DNA of 51,873 nucleotides from a bacterium. Its GTDB lineage: Bacteria; Planctomycetota; Phycisphaerae; Phycisphaerales; SM1A02. A model generated the notes under the pieces. It ran no database searches, was not told the origin of the DNA, and saw nothing but the letters and a program-made list of their open reading frames with translations. How positions within the stretch are numbered: position 1 is the first letter of the stretch; each line of letters starts with the position of its first letter. Positions 51,647 to 51,873 of this stretch are shown in pieces. The translations under genes and the position numbers were made by a program. The DNA is taken from assembly GCA_029977865.1 (NCBI GenBank), contig JAPOKA010000011.1, positions 1-51,873 on the forward strand, read 5' to 3'.

Positions 51647-51873
51647 ATGGAAGACTGGCAATCCGCCGAAGAGCACGTCGACCGCGCGATGGAGCTCTAT
51701 CAACGCGGTCGCTGGTCGGAGGCAGAGCGGGAGTTTCGCAAGGCGATCTCGGCGGATCCTTCCCGAGGAGACTGGCAGTTCAACCTCGGGTTGACCCTCG
51801 AGGCAGCCGGTCGGGATTCCGATGCGCTTGCCTGCTACGAGGCCGCGGCGAGCCTGCTTCCGAACGAGGCCGA
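51647..51873 (+). CDS. TPR-repeat protein, N-terminal part
   Basis: The first 75 codons of a tetratricopeptide protein, cut at the right edge. Two TPR-like units are visible: 'AMELYQRGRWSEAEREFRKAISADPSRGDWQFNLGLTLEAAGRDSDALACYEAAASLLPNEA' with the W-L-G-Y-A-F-A-P consensus. TPR proteins mediate protein contacts. It is divergent from the HEAT-like gene; the 196 bp between them probably hold both promoters. Confidence 0.85.
   Translation, partial: MEDWQSAEEHVDRAMELYQRGRWSEAEREFRKAISADPSRGDWQFNLGLTLEAAGRDSDALACYEAAASLLPNEA

Overview
This window is GC-rich and densely coding. It most likely comes from a member of the Planctomycetota, probably the class Phycisphaerae. The evidence is indirect: many lineage-style hypotheticals (membrane proteins ending in a Cys-pair zinc ribbon, a GYF_2 protein with proline repeats, large secreted proteins), a ligase/exonuclease repair cassette and the overall codon style. 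No rRNA, tRNA, CRISPR array, insertion sequence or prophage gene was recognised. It reads as ordinary chromosome.

Layout. 1-6178 (minus) is a tight operon: secreted protein, ParA, VanZ-like protein, FAD amine oxidase-like protein, lipoprotein, MurJ (cut by the window edge). At 6316-10208 a small glycogen-binding-like protein (+) faces a minus-strand run of HTH regulator, HIT protein, nadC, birA and a secreted protein. 10388-13128 (+) holds the MBL-fold exonuclease and ATP-dependent ligase, ending in a hairpin with a T-tract. 13447-14914 (minus) is a dehydratase/ACP/dehydratase trio, divergent from ftsK (14994-17624). A secreted Tyr-rich protein and a clear terminator follow. 18957-19445 is an FCY1-like cytosine deaminase. 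19744-24804 (minus) is the F-type ATP synthase operon atpZ-I-B-E-F-H-A, which stops after alpha with no gamma, beta or epsilon gene. A lone nuoI (+) is divergent from it.

25611-29354 pairs an MFS exporter (+) with a thioester-reductase-like SDR and a sulfotransferase (both minus). 29835-38063 (minus) contains a zinc-ribbon membrane protein, trkH, trkA, a giant AsmA-like protein and nadA. 38204-40461 (+) has the GYF_2/proline-repeat protein and an SGNH hydrolase-like secreted protein. 40458-42563 (minus) is a large secreted protein resembling a catalytically dead gingipain-type peptidase. A methyltransferase (+) follows, then the minus-strand glycerol module (DinB-like protein, glpK, glpD), then a ThiF/MoeB-family E1-like enzyme. 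The right end holds a secreted protein whose reading frame has no stop where one is expected, a convergent HEAT-like secreted protein, and the start of a TPR protein.

Functional links: nadA and nadC (quinolinate to NAD) are both here but 27 kb apart; glpK and glpD form one glycerol pathway; trkH and trkA form one K+ transporter; atp genes and nuoI serve energy conversion. The most notable regulatory signal is a TAnnnT box exactly 6-7 nt before the start codon of eight genes, mostly operon heads, which suggests frequent leaderless transcripts.
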